Counted from the first letter of the stretch, positions 43,617-52,971 are shown. The stretch is DNA of 64,000 bases from Streptomyces globisporus (GCA_014649555.1 BMTG01000007.1:186001-250000); one strand, 5' to 3'. Made by a program: numbers and translations. The notes: generated by a model from the sequence alone, not told the origin.

Positions 43617-44189
43617 TCAGACGCCGAGGGCGGGGAGAACCACGGAGTCCACGTAATCGATGAGGAACGCCTGGTCGACAGGACGGTCCTCGATCAGCTG
43701 CCGGGCGGCCAGCGCGCCGACCAGCATGTGCGGGATGTACTTCAGCGCCGGATTGTCCGGGCGCAGCTCACCCCGGTCCACCGCCCGTTGCAGCATCTGG
43801 TCGAACCCGGTCATCTCCGGTTCGATCAGCAGCTCGCGCAGGGCCTGGAGCAGCTCGGGGTACTCATGGACGGCATGGCTCAGACCCCGCATCAGCGCGG
43901 CGTCCTTCTCCATCTGACAGTCGTCGGTCCGGCTCAGCGCGGTATGGAAGTCCCCGCGCAGCGAACCGGTGTCGATGTCCGCGAGGTTCCCCGGCTTGTT
44001 GTGCCGCAGCGCCTTCGCGACCAGCTCGGGCTTGGAGCCCCACTGGCGGTAGAGGGTGGCCTTGCTCGAACGGGTACGGGCGGCGACGGCGTCCATGGTC
44101 AGGGCGTCGTAACCGACCTCGCGGAGCAGGTCGAGGACGGCCTCGTAGAGCTCGCCCTCACGCTCGGGAGTCAGCCTGGTGCGTGCCAT
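43617..44189 (-). CDS. TetR-family regulator
   Basis: 190 aa. The N-terminal helix-turn-helix comprises EGELYEAVLDLLREVGYDAL, TMDAVAARTRSSKATLYRQW and GSKPELVAKAL; the rest is an all-helical ligand domain with TETR_C-like PALKYIPHMLVGALAARQL near the end. The two palindromes at 44244-44258 and 44285-44306 upstream are its most likely operators, so it would control itself with the downstream MMPL gene and perhaps the divergent protease. Start ATG at 44189. Confidence 0.92.
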   Translation of the reverse strand: MARTRLTPEREGELYEAVLDLLREVGYDALTMDAVAARTRSSKATLYRQWGSKPELVAKALRHNKPGNLADIDTGSLRGDFHTALSRTDDCQMEKDAALMRGLSHAVHEYPELLQALRELLIEPEMTGFDQMLQRAVDRGELRPDNPALKYIPHMLVGALAARQLIEDRPVDQAFLIDYVDSVVLPALGV

Positions 44190-44243
44190 GTGCCGACCTC
44201 CTTAGCGCTCGTTTCACCTGCCGACGGCTTCCCTCAGCATCGA

Positions 44244-44258
44244 ACGAAACCGTTTCGT
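44244..44258. promoter_or_regulatory. TetR operator candidate 1
   Basis: Palindrome ACGAAAC-C-GTTTCGT (7-base arms, one central base), 55 bases upstream of the tetR start, containing the GAAAC/GTTTC pattern shared with the second site. Confidence 0.7.
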
Positions 44259-44284
44259 ACACCTGAACCGTACCCCCATCCGCC

Positions 44285-44306
44285 AGCGAAACGAAATCGT
44301 TTCGCT
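44285..44306. promoter_or_regulatory. TetR operator candidate 2
   Basis: Perfect palindrome AGCGAAACGA-AA-TCGTTTCGCT with 10-base arms, 54 bases upstream of the GTG start of the tricorn-like protease. Centre-to-centre distance to site 1 is about 45 bases, four helical turns. Confidence 0.75.
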
Positions 44307-44359
44307 TGTGTCCTGCACCACAAGTTGCCCCGGGCCCCGCGCACCGAAAACATTGGGGG

Positions 44360-47300
44360 GTGAGTGACGACGTGGCGTATCTCCGTTTCCCGCACCTCCA
44401 CCAGGACTTGCTGTGCTTCGCGGCCGAGGACGACCTCTGGGTAGCTCCCCTCGCCGCCGCGGGGCACCGGCCCGGACGCGCCTGGCGGGTGACCGTCGAC
44501 CGGACCCGGGTCAGCCATCCCCGCTTCTCGCCCGACGGCACCTCCATCGCCTACACGACCTGGCGGACCCTGGACCCCGAGATCCACCTCGCGCCCGTGG
44601 ACGGCGGCCCGGCGCGCCGGCTCACCTACTGGGGTTCGACGGACGCCCGGGTCTGCGGCTGGAGCCCCGATCCGGGCGAGGCCTGCCAGATCCTCGCCGT
44701 CTCCTCGCACAACCAGCCGTTCTCGTACTTCTCCTGGGCCTACAGCGTCCCCACCGACGGCAGCCCCGGCGGCAGGCTCCCCTGGGGCCCGGTCTCCGAC
44801 ATCGCGGTCGCCGACATCGACGGCGAGCGCCGCACCCTGCTGCTCACCGGCACGCCCCCGCACGAACCGGCCGCCTGGAAGCGCTACCGGGGCGGGGCCA
44901 TGGGCCGCCTGTGGCTGCACGGCGAGCGGCTGCTCCCGGACATCGACGGGCACCTCGCCAACCCGATGTTCGTCGGCCGCCGCATCGCGTTCCTCTCCGA
45001 CCACCAGGGCGTGGGCAACCTCTACTCCTGCCGGACGGACGGCACCGACCTGCGCCGCCACACCGACCACGACGCCTTCTACGCCCGTAACGCCTCCAGC
45101 GACGGGCACCGGGTGATCTACCAGTGCGCGGGCGAGCTGTGGCTGGTCGAGGAGCTGGAGTCGCCCGACGCCACCCCGCGCAAGCTGGAGGTACGTCTCG
45201 GGGGCCCGCGCACCGGCCGCCGCGTCCACCAGGTGCCCGCCGCCAGCAACGTCGACTCGCTCTCCGTCGACGAGACGGGCCGGGCCAGTGCCGTCACCGT
45301 ACGCGGCAGCCTCTACTGGCTCACCCACCGCGACGGCCCCGCCCGCACCATCGCCGACACCCCGGGCGTGCGGGTGCGGCTGCCGGAGATGCTCGGCAGC
45401 GGCGGGCAGGTCGCGTACGTCACCGACGCGGACGGCCCGGACGCGGTCGAGATCGCCTATCTGCCGCGCGCCAGCGGCGACCGCCCGCCGCGCAGGCTGG
45501 CCTCCGGGCTGCTGGGCCGGGTCCAGGAGATGATCTCCGACCCGGACGGGGAGCGGCTGGCCATCGCCTCGAACGACGGCCGCCTGCTGCTCCTGGACAC
45601 GGGCGAGGAGGAAGCGGAGGCGGCGGAGCCCGCGGAAGCCGTGGAGAAGGGCCCCAGCGGCTCGACCCGCGCCGATCTCCACGCCGCGACCGGCGCGGCG
45701 ACCCCCGACAGCGCCGTGCCGGCCGACGAGCACCCCGGGCTCAGCGAGCTGATCCGCTCGGTCAACGGCCCGGTCCGCGATCTGGCCTTCTCCCCCGACG
45801 GCGACTGGCTGACCTGGTCGCACCCGGGCGTCGGCCGCTCGCTGCGGCAGATCAAGCTGGCCCGGATCTCCGGCCCCGGCGCCCCGGCGATCGTGGACGT
45901 CACCAACGGCCGCTTCGAGGACGAGAACCCGGTCTTCACGGAGGACGGCCGCTATCTGGCGTTCCTGTCCTGGCGCGGCTTCGACCCGGTGTACGACGTC
46001 CACACCGGCGACCTGTCCTTCCCGCTCGGCTGCCGCCCCTATCTGGTCCCGCTCTCCTCGGCGACCCCGTCCCCTTTCGCGCTCTCGCCCGACGGACGCC
46101 CGGCGGCGGGCGGCCTGGACCCGGTGGACGTACCGGACGGGGGTACGTCGGAGGGGTCGACGGTGATGGTGGAGTTCGAGGGGCTGGAGAGCCGGGTGAC
46201 GCCGTTCCCGGTCTCCGCCTCCAAGTACTCGGCGCTCGCTCCCGTGAGCGGCGGCGGCCTGGTCTGGCTGCGCTGGCCGATCTCCGGGGCGCTGGGCGAG
46301 ACGTTCGCGAACCCGGCCGACATGTCGGGGCGGCCCACGCTGGAGCACTTCAACATCGCGAAGACCCGCAGGACCGAACTGGTCGACCACCTCGACTGGT
46401 TCGCGGTCAGCGGCGACTGCTCGCGCCTCGTCGTGATGGACGACGGCGAACTGCGCGCCCTCCCCGCCACCGAGCCCGGCGACGGCGACACCACGGTCTA
46501 CCTCGACCTGCGCCGCATCCTGCACGAGGTCGACCCAGGGGCGGAGTGGCGGCAGGCGTACGGGGAAGCGGGCCGGATCATCCGCGACTACTTCTGGGAA
46601 CCGGACATGTGCGGCATCGACTGGGACGGGGTGCTGGACCAGTACCGCCCGCTGGTCGAACGGGTCGCGTCCCCCGACGAGTTCGCGGATCTGCTGCGCG
46701 AGGTGCTGGGCGAGCTGGGCACCTCGCACGCGTACGTCTCCCCCGCCCGCCGCAACGAGGGCCCGCCGCACTACCAGCGGGCGATCGGCCTGCTGGGCGC
46801 CAACCTGGTCTGCCGGGACGGCGCGTGGACCGTCCAGCGCATCCTGCCCGGCGACTCCTCGGACTCCAAGGCGCGTTCGCCGCTGGCCGGTACGGGGATC
46901 AGGGAGGGCGCGGTCCTCACCCATGTCGACGGCCGGCCGGTGGACCCGGTGGCGGGCCCGTACCCGCTGCTGACGGCGGCGGGCGGCACCACGGTGGAGC
47001 TGACGTTCTCCCCGGCGGGCGGCGGCCCGTCCCGCCGGGTGGCGATCATGCCGCTGGTGGACGAGCGCCCACTGCGCTACCAGGACTGGGTGGCCAAACG
47101 GCGTGAGGTCGTACGGGAGTTGAGCGGCGGCAAGTGCGGCTATCTGCACATCCCGGACCTGGGCGGCTCCGGCTGGGCCCAGTTCAACCGGGACCTGCGC
47201 CTGGAGGTCTCCCGCCCCGCGCTGATCGTGGACGTACGGGGCAACGCGGGCGGCCACATCAGCGAACTGGTGGTGGAGAAGCTCACCCGCAAGATCCTCG

Positions 47301-47755
47301 GCTGGGACCTGACCCGCAACGCCCAGGCGGTGAGCTACGCCTCCAACGCCCCGCGCGGCCCGGTCGTCGCCCTCGCCGACGAGGCGACCTCCTCCGACGG
47401 CGACATGATCACTGCCGCGTTCCGGCTGCTGAAGATGGGGCCCGTGGTGGGCCAGCGCACCTGGGGCGGGGTGGTCGGCATGACCGGCCGCCACCGGCTC
47501 GGCGACGGCACGTCGATCACGGTCCCGATGAACGCCGCCTGGTTCGACACGTACGGCTGGTCGGTGGAGAACCACGGCGTGGAGCCGGACGTGGAGGCCC
47601 TGCGCACCCCGCTGGACTGGGCGGAGGGCCGGTACGCGGTCCTGGACGACGCGGTCCGCCTGGCGCTGGACCTGCTGGCGGCCCACCCGGCGGCGACGCC
47701 CCCGTCGTACGACACGGCACCGAACCTGCGCAGGCCACCGCTCCCGCCGAGGTGA
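44360..47755 (+). CDS. Tricorn-type S41 protease
   Basis: 1,131 aa from GTG 44360 with GGGGGG just upstream; the frame continues to 44306 without sense. Six- and seven-bladed propeller repeats occupy the first 680 residues (YLRFPHLHQDLLCFAAEDD, then repeated RHTDHDAFYARNASSDGHRV-type blades). A helical C1 domain, a PDZ domain (about 800-880, GILREGAVLTHVDGRPV type) and a C-terminal S41 catalytic domain follow. The latter has GTSHAYVSPA with the catalytic His and EATSSDGDMITAA with the Ser. Tricorn degrades the 6-12-residue peptides left by the proteasome. Cytoplasmic; divergent from the tetR gene. Confidence 0.93.
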   Translation: MSDDVAYLRFPHLHQDLLCFAAEDDLWVAPLAAAGHRPGRAWRVTVDRTRVSHPRFSPDGTSIAYTTWRTLDPEIHLAPVDGGPARRLTYWGSTDARVCGWSPDPGEACQILAVSSHNQPFSYFSWAYSVPTDGSPGGRLPWGPVSDIAVADIDGERRTLLLTGTPPHEPAAWKRYRGGAMGRLWLHGERLLPDIDGHLANPMFVGRRIAFLSDHQGVGNLYSCRTDGTDLRRHTDHDAFYARNASSDGHRVIYQCAGELWLVEELESPDATPRKLEVRLGGPRTGRRVHQVPAASNVDSLSVDETGRASAVTVRGSLYWLTHRDGPARTIADTPGVRVRLPEMLGSGGQVAYVTDADGPDAVEIAYLPRASGDRPPRRLASGLLGRVQEMISDPDGERLAIASNDGRLLLLDTGEEEAEAAEPAEAVEKGPSGSTRADLHAATGAATPDSAVPADEHPGLSELIRSVNGPVRDLAFSPDGDWLTWSHPGVGRSLRQIKLARISGPGAPAIVDVTNGRFEDENPVFTEDGRYLAFLSWRGFDPVYDVHTGDLSFPLGCRPYLVPLSSATPSPFALSPDGRPAAGGLDPVDVPDGGTSEGSTVMVEFEGLESRVTPFPVSASKYSALAPVSGGGLVWLRWPISGALGETFANPADMSGRPTLEHFNIAKTRRTELVDHLDWFAVSGDCSRLVVMDDGELRALPATEPGDGDTTVYLDLRRILHEVDPGAEWRQAYGEAGRIIRDYFWEPDMCGIDWDGVLDQYRPLVERVASPDEFADLLREVLGELGTSHAYVSPARRNEGPPHYQRAIGLLGANLVCRDGAWTVQRILPGDSSDSKARSPLAGTGIREGAVLTHVDGRPVDPVAGPYPLLTAAGGTTVELTFSPAGGGPSRRVAIMPLVDERPLRYQDWVAKRREVVRELSGGKCGYLHIPDLGGSGWAQFNRDLRLEVSRPALIVDVRGNAGGHISELVVEKLTRKILGWDLTRNAQAVSYASNAPRGPVVALADEATSSDGDMITAAFRLLKMGPVVGQRTWGGVVGMTGRHRLGDGTSITVPMNAAWFDTYGWSVENHGVEPDVEALRTPLDWAEGRYAVLDDAVRLALDLLAAHPAATPPSYDTAPNLRRPPLPPR

Positions 47756-47883
47756 CGCCCGGTCAGACCTGCCGGCGACCCCCCGTGCGTGGGAGGTGAG
47801 CACCCGTCCGGGCGTTCCGGGCGGGCGCTCGTGCGTGGGCGGCGGACACGATGGAAGGGGCTGCCCACGTACGAGGGAGAAGC

Positions 47884-48975
47884 ATGACCGAGAACCGCTC
47901 GGACCAGATCGCCCGCGGTCGGCCCGGGGAGGACCCCGGCCCGGCCCCCGCCCCGCCCGACCTGCGGCGGATCGGGGCCCACCCGGACTTCTGGTACCCG
48001 GTCGCCCTCTCCCGGAGCGTACGGAAGGAAGGGGTGGCCGCGGCCGTGTTCGCCGGGGAGCGCATCGCGCTCTACCGCGCTCAGAGCGGTGCCGTCCACG
48101 CGCTGGAGGACCGGTGCGCCCACCGGCAGGTGCCGCTGAGCATGGGCGTCGTGGACGGCGAGACGCTCCGCTGCTGCTACCACGCCTGGGCCTACCGGGG
48201 CGACGGCCGCATCTCGCAGATCCCCTACCTCGCCAAGGGCGACGCCCGGCCGCCGCGCGGTGTGCGCGCCTATCCGGTGCGTGAGGCGTACGGCCTGGTG
48301 TTCGTCTTCCCGGGCGACCCGGAGAAGGCGGCGGCCACCCCGCTGCCGGACGTGCCGGCCTTCGCCTCGCCGCGCTACAGGACGATGACCTTCTCCCGGA
48401 CCGTGCGCTGCCACTACTCGTTCCTGCACGAGAACCTGCTCGACATGAACCACCAGTTCCTGCACCGGGGCGTGGTCGGCAAGCTCCAGCCGCAGCTTCT
48501 GGGGTACGAGAGCGGCCCGGCCTCGGTGGAGGCCCGGTATCTGTTCACGCACACCGGGGGCAGACGCAACCGCAGCGCGAGCCTGCTCGCCGCCGAGGGC
48601 CTGGGCGGTCAGCCGTCCAGCGACGTCATGACGATTCGCACCGAGTACCCCTACCAGACGCTGGACCTGGTCCCGGAGAAGGCCGACCACCCGGCGCTGC
48701 GCCTCTGGGCGGTGTACGTCCCCGAGGACGCGGAGCAGCGCGTCTGCCACGCGTACGGGCTGCTCATGATCGAGAAGCCGAGGATTCCCGCCGCGTTGAG
48801 CGTGGCCTGGCCGTTCATCCGGCACTTCACCGAACGGGTCTTCGCGGAGGACCGGATGGCCGTCGAGGCCGAACAGCGGGCGTGGGACGAGCAGGGCGAG
48901 GACCGCAACCACGAGGTCTTCAGCCTGATCCTGGACGTCCGCGACGTCCTGCGCGCGAACGGCGTCCCACTGTAG
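47884..48975 (+). CDS. Rieske [2Fe-2S] oxygenase, terminal-oxygenase type
   Basis: 363 aa from ATG 47884 (frame open to 47851, weaker). Rieske ligands C78-x-H80 and C97-x2-H100 occur in DRCAHRQVPLSMG and TLRCCYHAW. The catalytic-domain motif ENLLDMNHQFLHRGVV supplies the Asp and two His for mononuclear iron. Such proteins oxygenate aromatic, sterol or quaternary-amine substrates and need a separate reductase, which is not encoded next to it. AAGGGGTGGCCGCGG-type codon use is normal for the genome. Substrate unknown. Confidence 0.9.
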   Translation: MTENRSDQIARGRPGEDPGPAPAPPDLRRIGAHPDFWYPVALSRSVRKEGVAAAVFAGERIALYRAQSGAVHALEDRCAHRQVPLSMGVVDGETLRCCYHAWAYRGDGRISQIPYLAKGDARPPRGVRAYPVREAYGLVFVFPGDPEKAAATPLPDVPAFASPRYRTMTFSRTVRCHYSFLHENLLDMNHQFLHRGVVGKLQPQLLGYESGPASVEARYLFTHTGGRRNRSASLLAAEGLGGQPSSDVMTIRTEYPYQTLDLVPEKADHPALRLWAVYVPEDAEQRVCHAYGLLMIEKPRIPAALSVAWPFIRHFTERVFAEDRMAVEAEQRAWDEQGEDRNHEVFSLILDVRDVLRANGVPL

Positions 48976-48984
48976 GAGCCTTTT

Positions 48985-49037
48985 CAGCCCGCCCGGCGAT
49001 TGAGGGCATCCTTTCCAGCCCGTCCGGCGTTTGAGGA
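48985..49037. repeat. Two copies of a Streptomyces intergenic repeat
   Basis: CAGCCCGCCCGGCGATTGAG (from 48985) and CAGCCCGTCCGGCGTTTGAG (from 49016), 31 bases apart, differing at two positions. This CAGCCCGTCCGGCG-(A/T)-TTGAGGAC element is recurrent downstream of genes in many Streptomyces genomes as far as I remember; role unknown. Confidence 0.85.
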
Positions 49038-49078
49038 CGTCTTTCGACCTCACGCCGGCGGGGCGGACCGCGCAAAGA

Positions 49079-49112
49079 AGGAGGCGCACCCGGAACCCCG
49101 GGTGCGCCTCCT
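49079..49112. terminator. Terminator between the Rieske gene and the CsbD-like gene
   Basis: Perfect 15-base arms 49079-49093 and 49098-49112 with a 4-base loop, between convergent genes. Confidence 0.8.
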
Positions 49113-49170
49113 GACGCGACGCGTACGCACGCGCTGACCGCAGCACGCACGCGTCACACCTCAACGACCG

Positions 49171-49365
49171 TCAACGGTCAAAACGCTCGCGCGCCTGGTC
49201 CGCAGCGTCCTGGGCACGGTCCTGCATGCCCGAGGAGGAGTCCGACCGCTGGTCGCGGGCCTGCTGGCCGCGCTCCTTGGCCTGGTCCTTGCCCTGGCCG
49301 GCCTTCTGCTTGGCCTGGTCGGCGAGCTCCTGCGCCTTGTCCTTGAACTGGTCTGCGATACCCAT
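49171..49365 (-). CDS. Small hydrophilic stress-type protein (CsbD-like)
   Basis: 64 aa; AGGAG site 8 bases before the ATG. Almost entirely Gln/Lys/Asp/Ala: MGIADQFKDKAQELADQAKQ, then repeated AKER/QQARD and QDRAQDAADQARERFDR. It has the CsbD-like form (general stress proteins under stress sigma control) without a confirmed Pfam match. Unstructured when isolated. Single gene with its own promoter and terminator. Confidence 0.8.
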   Translation of the reverse strand: MGIADQFKDKAQELADQAKQKAGQGKDQAKERGQQARDQRSDSSSGMQDRAQDAADQARERFDR

Positions 49366-49499
49366 GCTGTTCACTCCTGTGGGATGCGTGGGACGGATGT
49401 GGGGGTGGCCCCCAGCGGGGCCGTGCTCAGCGTTACACGCCCCGACATCCCGCGCATTTCGGACCGTTACCCACCGTGAGGTGGGGCCCGTCCACCCCG

Positions 49500-50393
49500 C
49501 TACGCCCGGTCCGCACGCTCCGCACGCGCGTCCTGGTCCGCCGCTCCCCCGGCCCCCACCAGGCCCTTCGACACGGTGTGGAGGCGCGGTTCGAAGCGCC
49601 GCATCTCGCGCTGTCCGCCGAGCGCGATGACCGAGGGCAGGTAGCCCCGGACCGACTGCATCCCGCGCAGCCACCACTGGGCGTAGACGTGCGGGGAGCG
49701 CCGCGCGATACCGTCCACGATCCGGTCGACGGCCGGGCCGAGCGGGTAGGTGCGGTTCATCGGCCACGGCAGCCGCTGCCGCAGCTCCCGCATCACGTCG
49801 TCCTGGTCCGCACCGCGCACCATGTCGGTGTCGGTCCAGGAGAGGTAGCCGACGCCGACCTTGACGCCCTTGTAGCCGACCTCGGCGCGCAGGCTGTGCG
49901 CGAAGGCCTCGACACCCGACTTGGACGCGCAGTACGCGGTCATCATCGGGGCCGGGGTGATCGCGGCCAGTGACGCTATCTGCAGGAAGTAGCCGCGGCT
50001 CTCCATGAGCACCGGCAGGAAGGCCCGCCCGGTGACCGCGCCGCCGATGAGGTTGACCTCGATGACCCGACGCCAGGCGGCCGGGTCGGAGTCGGCGAAC
50101 GGGCCGCCCGCGGCGACGCCCGCGTTGGCGACGACCACGTCGACCTTGCCGAATCGTTCCTTGACCTCGCGCGCCACCTGGGCCATCGCCTCGTGGTCGG
50201 TGACGTCGGCGAACCAGTGGTCGCTCTCGCCGTGCAGCCGGTCGGAGACCTGCTTCAGCTCGTCCGGCTCCAGGCCGACGAGCGCGAGGGTCGCCCCGCG
50301 TGCGGACAGCTTGCGGGCGAGCAGTTCGCCCACGCCCCGGGCCGCGCCGGTGACGACGACGACCTGGCCCTCCAGATTCCGCTTGCCGCTCAT
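49500..50393 (-). CDS. Short-chain dehydrogenase/reductase
   Basis: 297 aa. Rossmann TGAARGVG near residue 15, NAGVAAGG, the QIASLAAI catalytic Ser and YCASK (Tyr, Lys). The C-terminal 60 residues (MQSVRGYLPSVIALGGQREM) resemble the extension of the SDRs that occur with flavin monooxygenases. It is the third gene of the BVMO operon; the start overlaps the hydrolase stop (ATGA). Confidence 0.9.
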   Translation of the reverse strand: MSGKRNLEGQVVVVTGAARGVGELLARKLSARGATLALVGLEPDELKQVSDRLHGESDHWFADVTDHEAMAQVAREVKERFGKVDVVVANAGVAAGGPFADSDPAAWRRVIEVNLIGGAVTGRAFLPVLMESRGYFLQIASLAAITPAPMMTAYCASKSGVEAFAHSLRAEVGYKGVKVGVGYLSWTDTDMVRGADQDDVMRELRQRLPWPMNRTYPLGPAVDRIVDGIARRSPHVYAQWWLRGMQSVRGYLPSVIALGGQREMRRFEPRLHTVSKGLVGAGGAADQDARAERADRA

Positions 50394-51328
50394 GCGACAT
50401 CCTCCTTCTCCGCCGTGGCGGCCGCGCCCGTGGTGACGTACCGGGTGACCAGCTCCCTGATTTTCGCCGAAACGGCCTCCGGGGCCTCGACCGGCGTCAT
50501 GTGTCCCATGCCCGTCAGTTCGGTCAGGCCGAGGCCGACCGGCAGGGCGTCCGCGATGGCCCGCGCGTGGACCGGCGGGGTCAGCCGGTCGTCCGTGCCG
50601 GCGATCACCGCGGTCGGCACCCGCAACTCCCGTACGCCCGCGGCGAGATCCAGCTCGGCGAGCACATGGCCCCACTCCACCCGGGAGCGGCGCGGGCAGG
50701 CGTGCACGATCCGGGCGCAGGCGTCGACCCGGTCCGGGGCCGAACCCCGGCCCATCGTGGCGTACTTGAGGACCTTCCTGGAGATCGGCGTCACCGGCCC
50801 GAGGGGGGCCTTCGCGCCCAGTACGGCAGCGGTGAGCCGGGTCCGCAGCGCCCCCGCGCGGAGCGGCAGGACCAGGGCCTCGGCGGCCAGCCGCGTGGAT
50901 CCGGTGGAACAGAGCAGCACGGCGGCGGCGTGTTCGCGCACCCCGGGGCGGGCGGCCGCCGCCATCACCGTCATCCCGCCCATGGAGTGCCCGGCGAGCA
51001 CCGCCTTCTGCCCCGGGGCGAGCGTCGCGCCGAGGACCGCTTCGAGGTCGTCGGCCAGCGCGTTCGTGCTGTAGCCGCCGGGGCCCGGCTCGGGGGTGAG
51101 CCCGTGGCCGCGCTGGTCGTAGGCGATGACGCGGTGGTCGGCGGCCAGGTCGCGGATCTGGGCGTCCCAGAAGCGGGTGTTGCAGGTCCAGCCGTGGGCG
51201 AGGACGACGGCGGGCGCGTCCTCGGGGCCGTGCAGTTCGACGTGGATCCGCGCGCCGTCGGCGGATCGTACGGCCAGCTCGGCGGCGGGCACGGGCGGGA
51301 CGGTGTCGCGGTGCAGGAGCCGGCTCAT
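50390..51328 (-). CDS. Alpha/beta hydrolase of the BVMO operon
   Basis: 312 aa. HGWTCNTRFWD oxyanion region, nucleophile elbow GHSMGGM (Ser near 112), TDDRLTPP with Asp, and GHMTPVEAPEAV with the catalytic His. Esterase/lactonase-like. Baeyer-Villiger products are esters or lactones, so hydrolysis is the expected next step. Overlaps the BVMO stop by four bases. Confidence 0.9.
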   Translation of the reverse strand: MSRLLHRDTVPPVPAAELAVRSADGARIHVELHGPEDAPAVVLAHGWTCNTRFWDAQIRDLAADHRVIAYDQRGHGLTPEPGPGGYSTNALADDLEAVLGATLAPGQKAVLAGHSMGGMTVMAAAARPGVREHAAAVLLCSTGSTRLAAEALVLPLRAGALRTRLTAAVLGAKAPLGPVTPISRKVLKYATMGRGSAPDRVDACARIVHACPRRSRVEWGHVLAELDLAAGVRELRVPTAVIAGTDDRLTPPVHARAIADALPVGLGLTELTGMGHMTPVEAPEAVSAKIRELVTRYVTTGAAATAEKEDVA

Positions 51329-52926
51329 CGCGTGGCCTCCTCGGCGACGGACCCCGCGTCCGGTGCGGCGGCGGTCACGGTCTCGCGGTCGGTACGCCCG
51401 GGCTGCTCGGGGACGCGACCGACCCCGACGGCCCGCCGCTCACCCCCCGTGACCCCGGCCCGGACGACGTCGTACTCCGCGAGGTCCACCGACCGGGTCT
51501 GCCGCCGGAACTCACCCGTCGTGCCCGGCCAGACGGTGGTGTTGCGGCCCGCCTCGTCCAGGTACCAGCTGGTGCAGCCGCCGGTGTTCCACACCGTGCG
51601 CTTCATCCGCTGCTGGACCTTGTCGTTCCACGCGGTGACGGAGGCGGACCGGGCGTCGAGCGCGGCGCGTCCGCCGAGCACGTTCAACTGGCGGAGGTAG
51701 TCGGCCATGTAGTTCAGCTGGGACTCGATCATCAGGATCATCGAGGAGTTCCCGAGGCCCGTGTTGGGGCCGATGATCGTCATCCAGTTGGGAAACCCGG
51801 CGGCGGTCGCGCCGCGCAGCGAGTTCATCCCGTCCTTCCAGGTCTCGGCAAGGGTGATGCCCTCCGCCCCGACGACCCGCTCGGCGATCGGCATGTCCGT
51901 CACATGGAAGCCGGTGCCGAAGATGATCGCGTCGACCTCGGCCTCGGTGCCGTCGGCGGCGACGACCGTGGAGCCCCGTATCTCGCTGAGCCCGGAGGCG
52001 ACCACGTCCACATTGGGCTGGGCGAGCGCCGGGTAGTAGGTGCTGGAGAGCAGGATCCGCTTGCAGCCGATGCGGTAGTCGGGCGTCAGCTTGGCCCGCA
52101 GGGCCGGGTCCTTGATGGCCCGCGCCATGTTGGACTTGGCTATCGTCTCCACCAGGCCCAGCTGGTCGGGGTGCTTGGTGAAGGCGCTGACCTGCAACTC
52201 CCGTATGCCCCACAGCAGTCCGCGGCGCGCGGTACCGGTGACGGGGACCGCCCGGTGAAGGGCGCGCTCGGCCTTGCTGATGGTGCGGTCCATCCGCGGC
52301 ATGACCCACGGCGGGGTGCGCTGGAAGAGCGTGAGCTTCGCGGTCTTCGGCTGTATCGCGGGGACGATCTGGATCGCGGAGGCACCGGTGCCGACCATCG
52401 CGACGCGCTTGCCGGCCAGGTCGTAGTCATGGTCCCAGCGCGCGGAGTGGAAGACCTTGCCGGGGAAGGAGTCGAGCCCGGGTATGTCGGGCATCTTGGG
52501 GTCGGAGAGCGGACCGGTGGCGGAGACGACGACATCGGCGTGCAGCGTGGTGCCGTTGGCGGACTCGATCACCCAGTACAGGTTCTCCTTGTCCCAGCTC
52601 ATCAGCTTCACCTCGTGGTTCAGCCGGATGTGCGGGCGGAGCCCGAAGGTGTCGGCGACGCGCTCCAGGTAGGCCCGGATGTGCTCCTGGCCGGAGAAGG
52701 TGCGCGGCCAGTCCGGGTTGGGCGCGAAGGAGAAGGAGTAGAGGTGGGACGGTACGTCGCAGGCGCAGCCGGGATAGCTGTTGTCCCGCCAGGTGCCGCC
52801 CACCGAGCCGGCCCGCTCCAGGACGACGAAATCGGTGATGCCTTCGCGGCGCAGCCGGACGGCGGCCCCCAGGCCCCCGAATCCGGTTCCGATCACCGCC
52901 ACACGTACGTGCTCCTGCTGGGCCAT
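51325..52926 (-). CDS. Flavin-dependent Baeyer-Villiger monooxygenase
   Basis: 533 aa. The first Rossmann motif GTGFGG is at 13-18 (FAD) and the second GTGASA at 179-184 (NADPH). The BVMO fingerprint FxGxxxHxxxW is FPGKVFHSARW at 154-164. The C-terminal extension (about 490-533) is not conserved-looking. It inserts oxygen next to a ketone, giving an ester or lactone, probably steroid-, fatty- or terpenoid-like. With the hydrolase and SDR it forms a three-step catabolic operon. ATG at 52926. Confidence 0.93.
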   Translation of the reverse strand: MAQQEHVRVAVIGTGFGGLGAAVRLRREGITDFVVLERAGSVGGTWRDNSYPGCACDVPSHLYSFSFAPNPDWPRTFSGQEHIRAYLERVADTFGLRPHIRLNHEVKLMSWDKENLYWVIESANGTTLHADVVVSATGPLSDPKMPDIPGLDSFPGKVFHSARWDHDYDLAGKRVAMVGTGASAIQIVPAIQPKTAKLTLFQRTPPWVMPRMDRTISKAERALHRAVPVTGTARRGLLWGIRELQVSAFTKHPDQLGLVETIAKSNMARAIKDPALRAKLTPDYRIGCKRILLSSTYYPALAQPNVDVVASGLSEIRGSTVVAADGTEAEVDAIIFGTGFHVTDMPIAERVVGAEGITLAETWKDGMNSLRGATAAGFPNWMTIIGPNTGLGNSSMILMIESQLNYMADYLRQLNVLGGRAALDARSASVTAWNDKVQQRMKRTVWNTGGCTSWYLDEAGRNTTVWPGTTGEFRRQTRSVDLAEYDVVRAGVTGGERRAVGVGRVPEQPGRTDRETVTAAAPDAGSVAEEATR

Positions 52927-52953
52927 GCTGCCGCCTCCCGCGGTACGCGACTT

Positions 52954-52971
52954 TGCCAGCAATCACTGGCA
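52954..52971. promoter_or_regulatory. Palindrome upstream of the BVMO operon
   Basis: TGCCA-GCAATCAC-TGGCA, 5-base arms, just upstream of the BVMO start. A second small palindrome TACCG-G-CGGTA lies at 53029-53039, nearer the merR gene. Either may be the MerR-family operator. Confidence 0.4.

Noticed and set aside
41000-43660. Plus-strand frame opposite the MMPL gene
   Set aside because: His/Glu/Asp/Arg low-complexity text from reverse reading of a hydrophobic protein; no motifs or ribosome-binding site.
44234-47803. Minus-strand frame of 1,189 codons opposite the tricorn-like gene
   Set aside because: Composition is artificial (Arg/Gly/Val runs) and the plus strand has propeller, PDZ and S41 motifs. 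A shadow.
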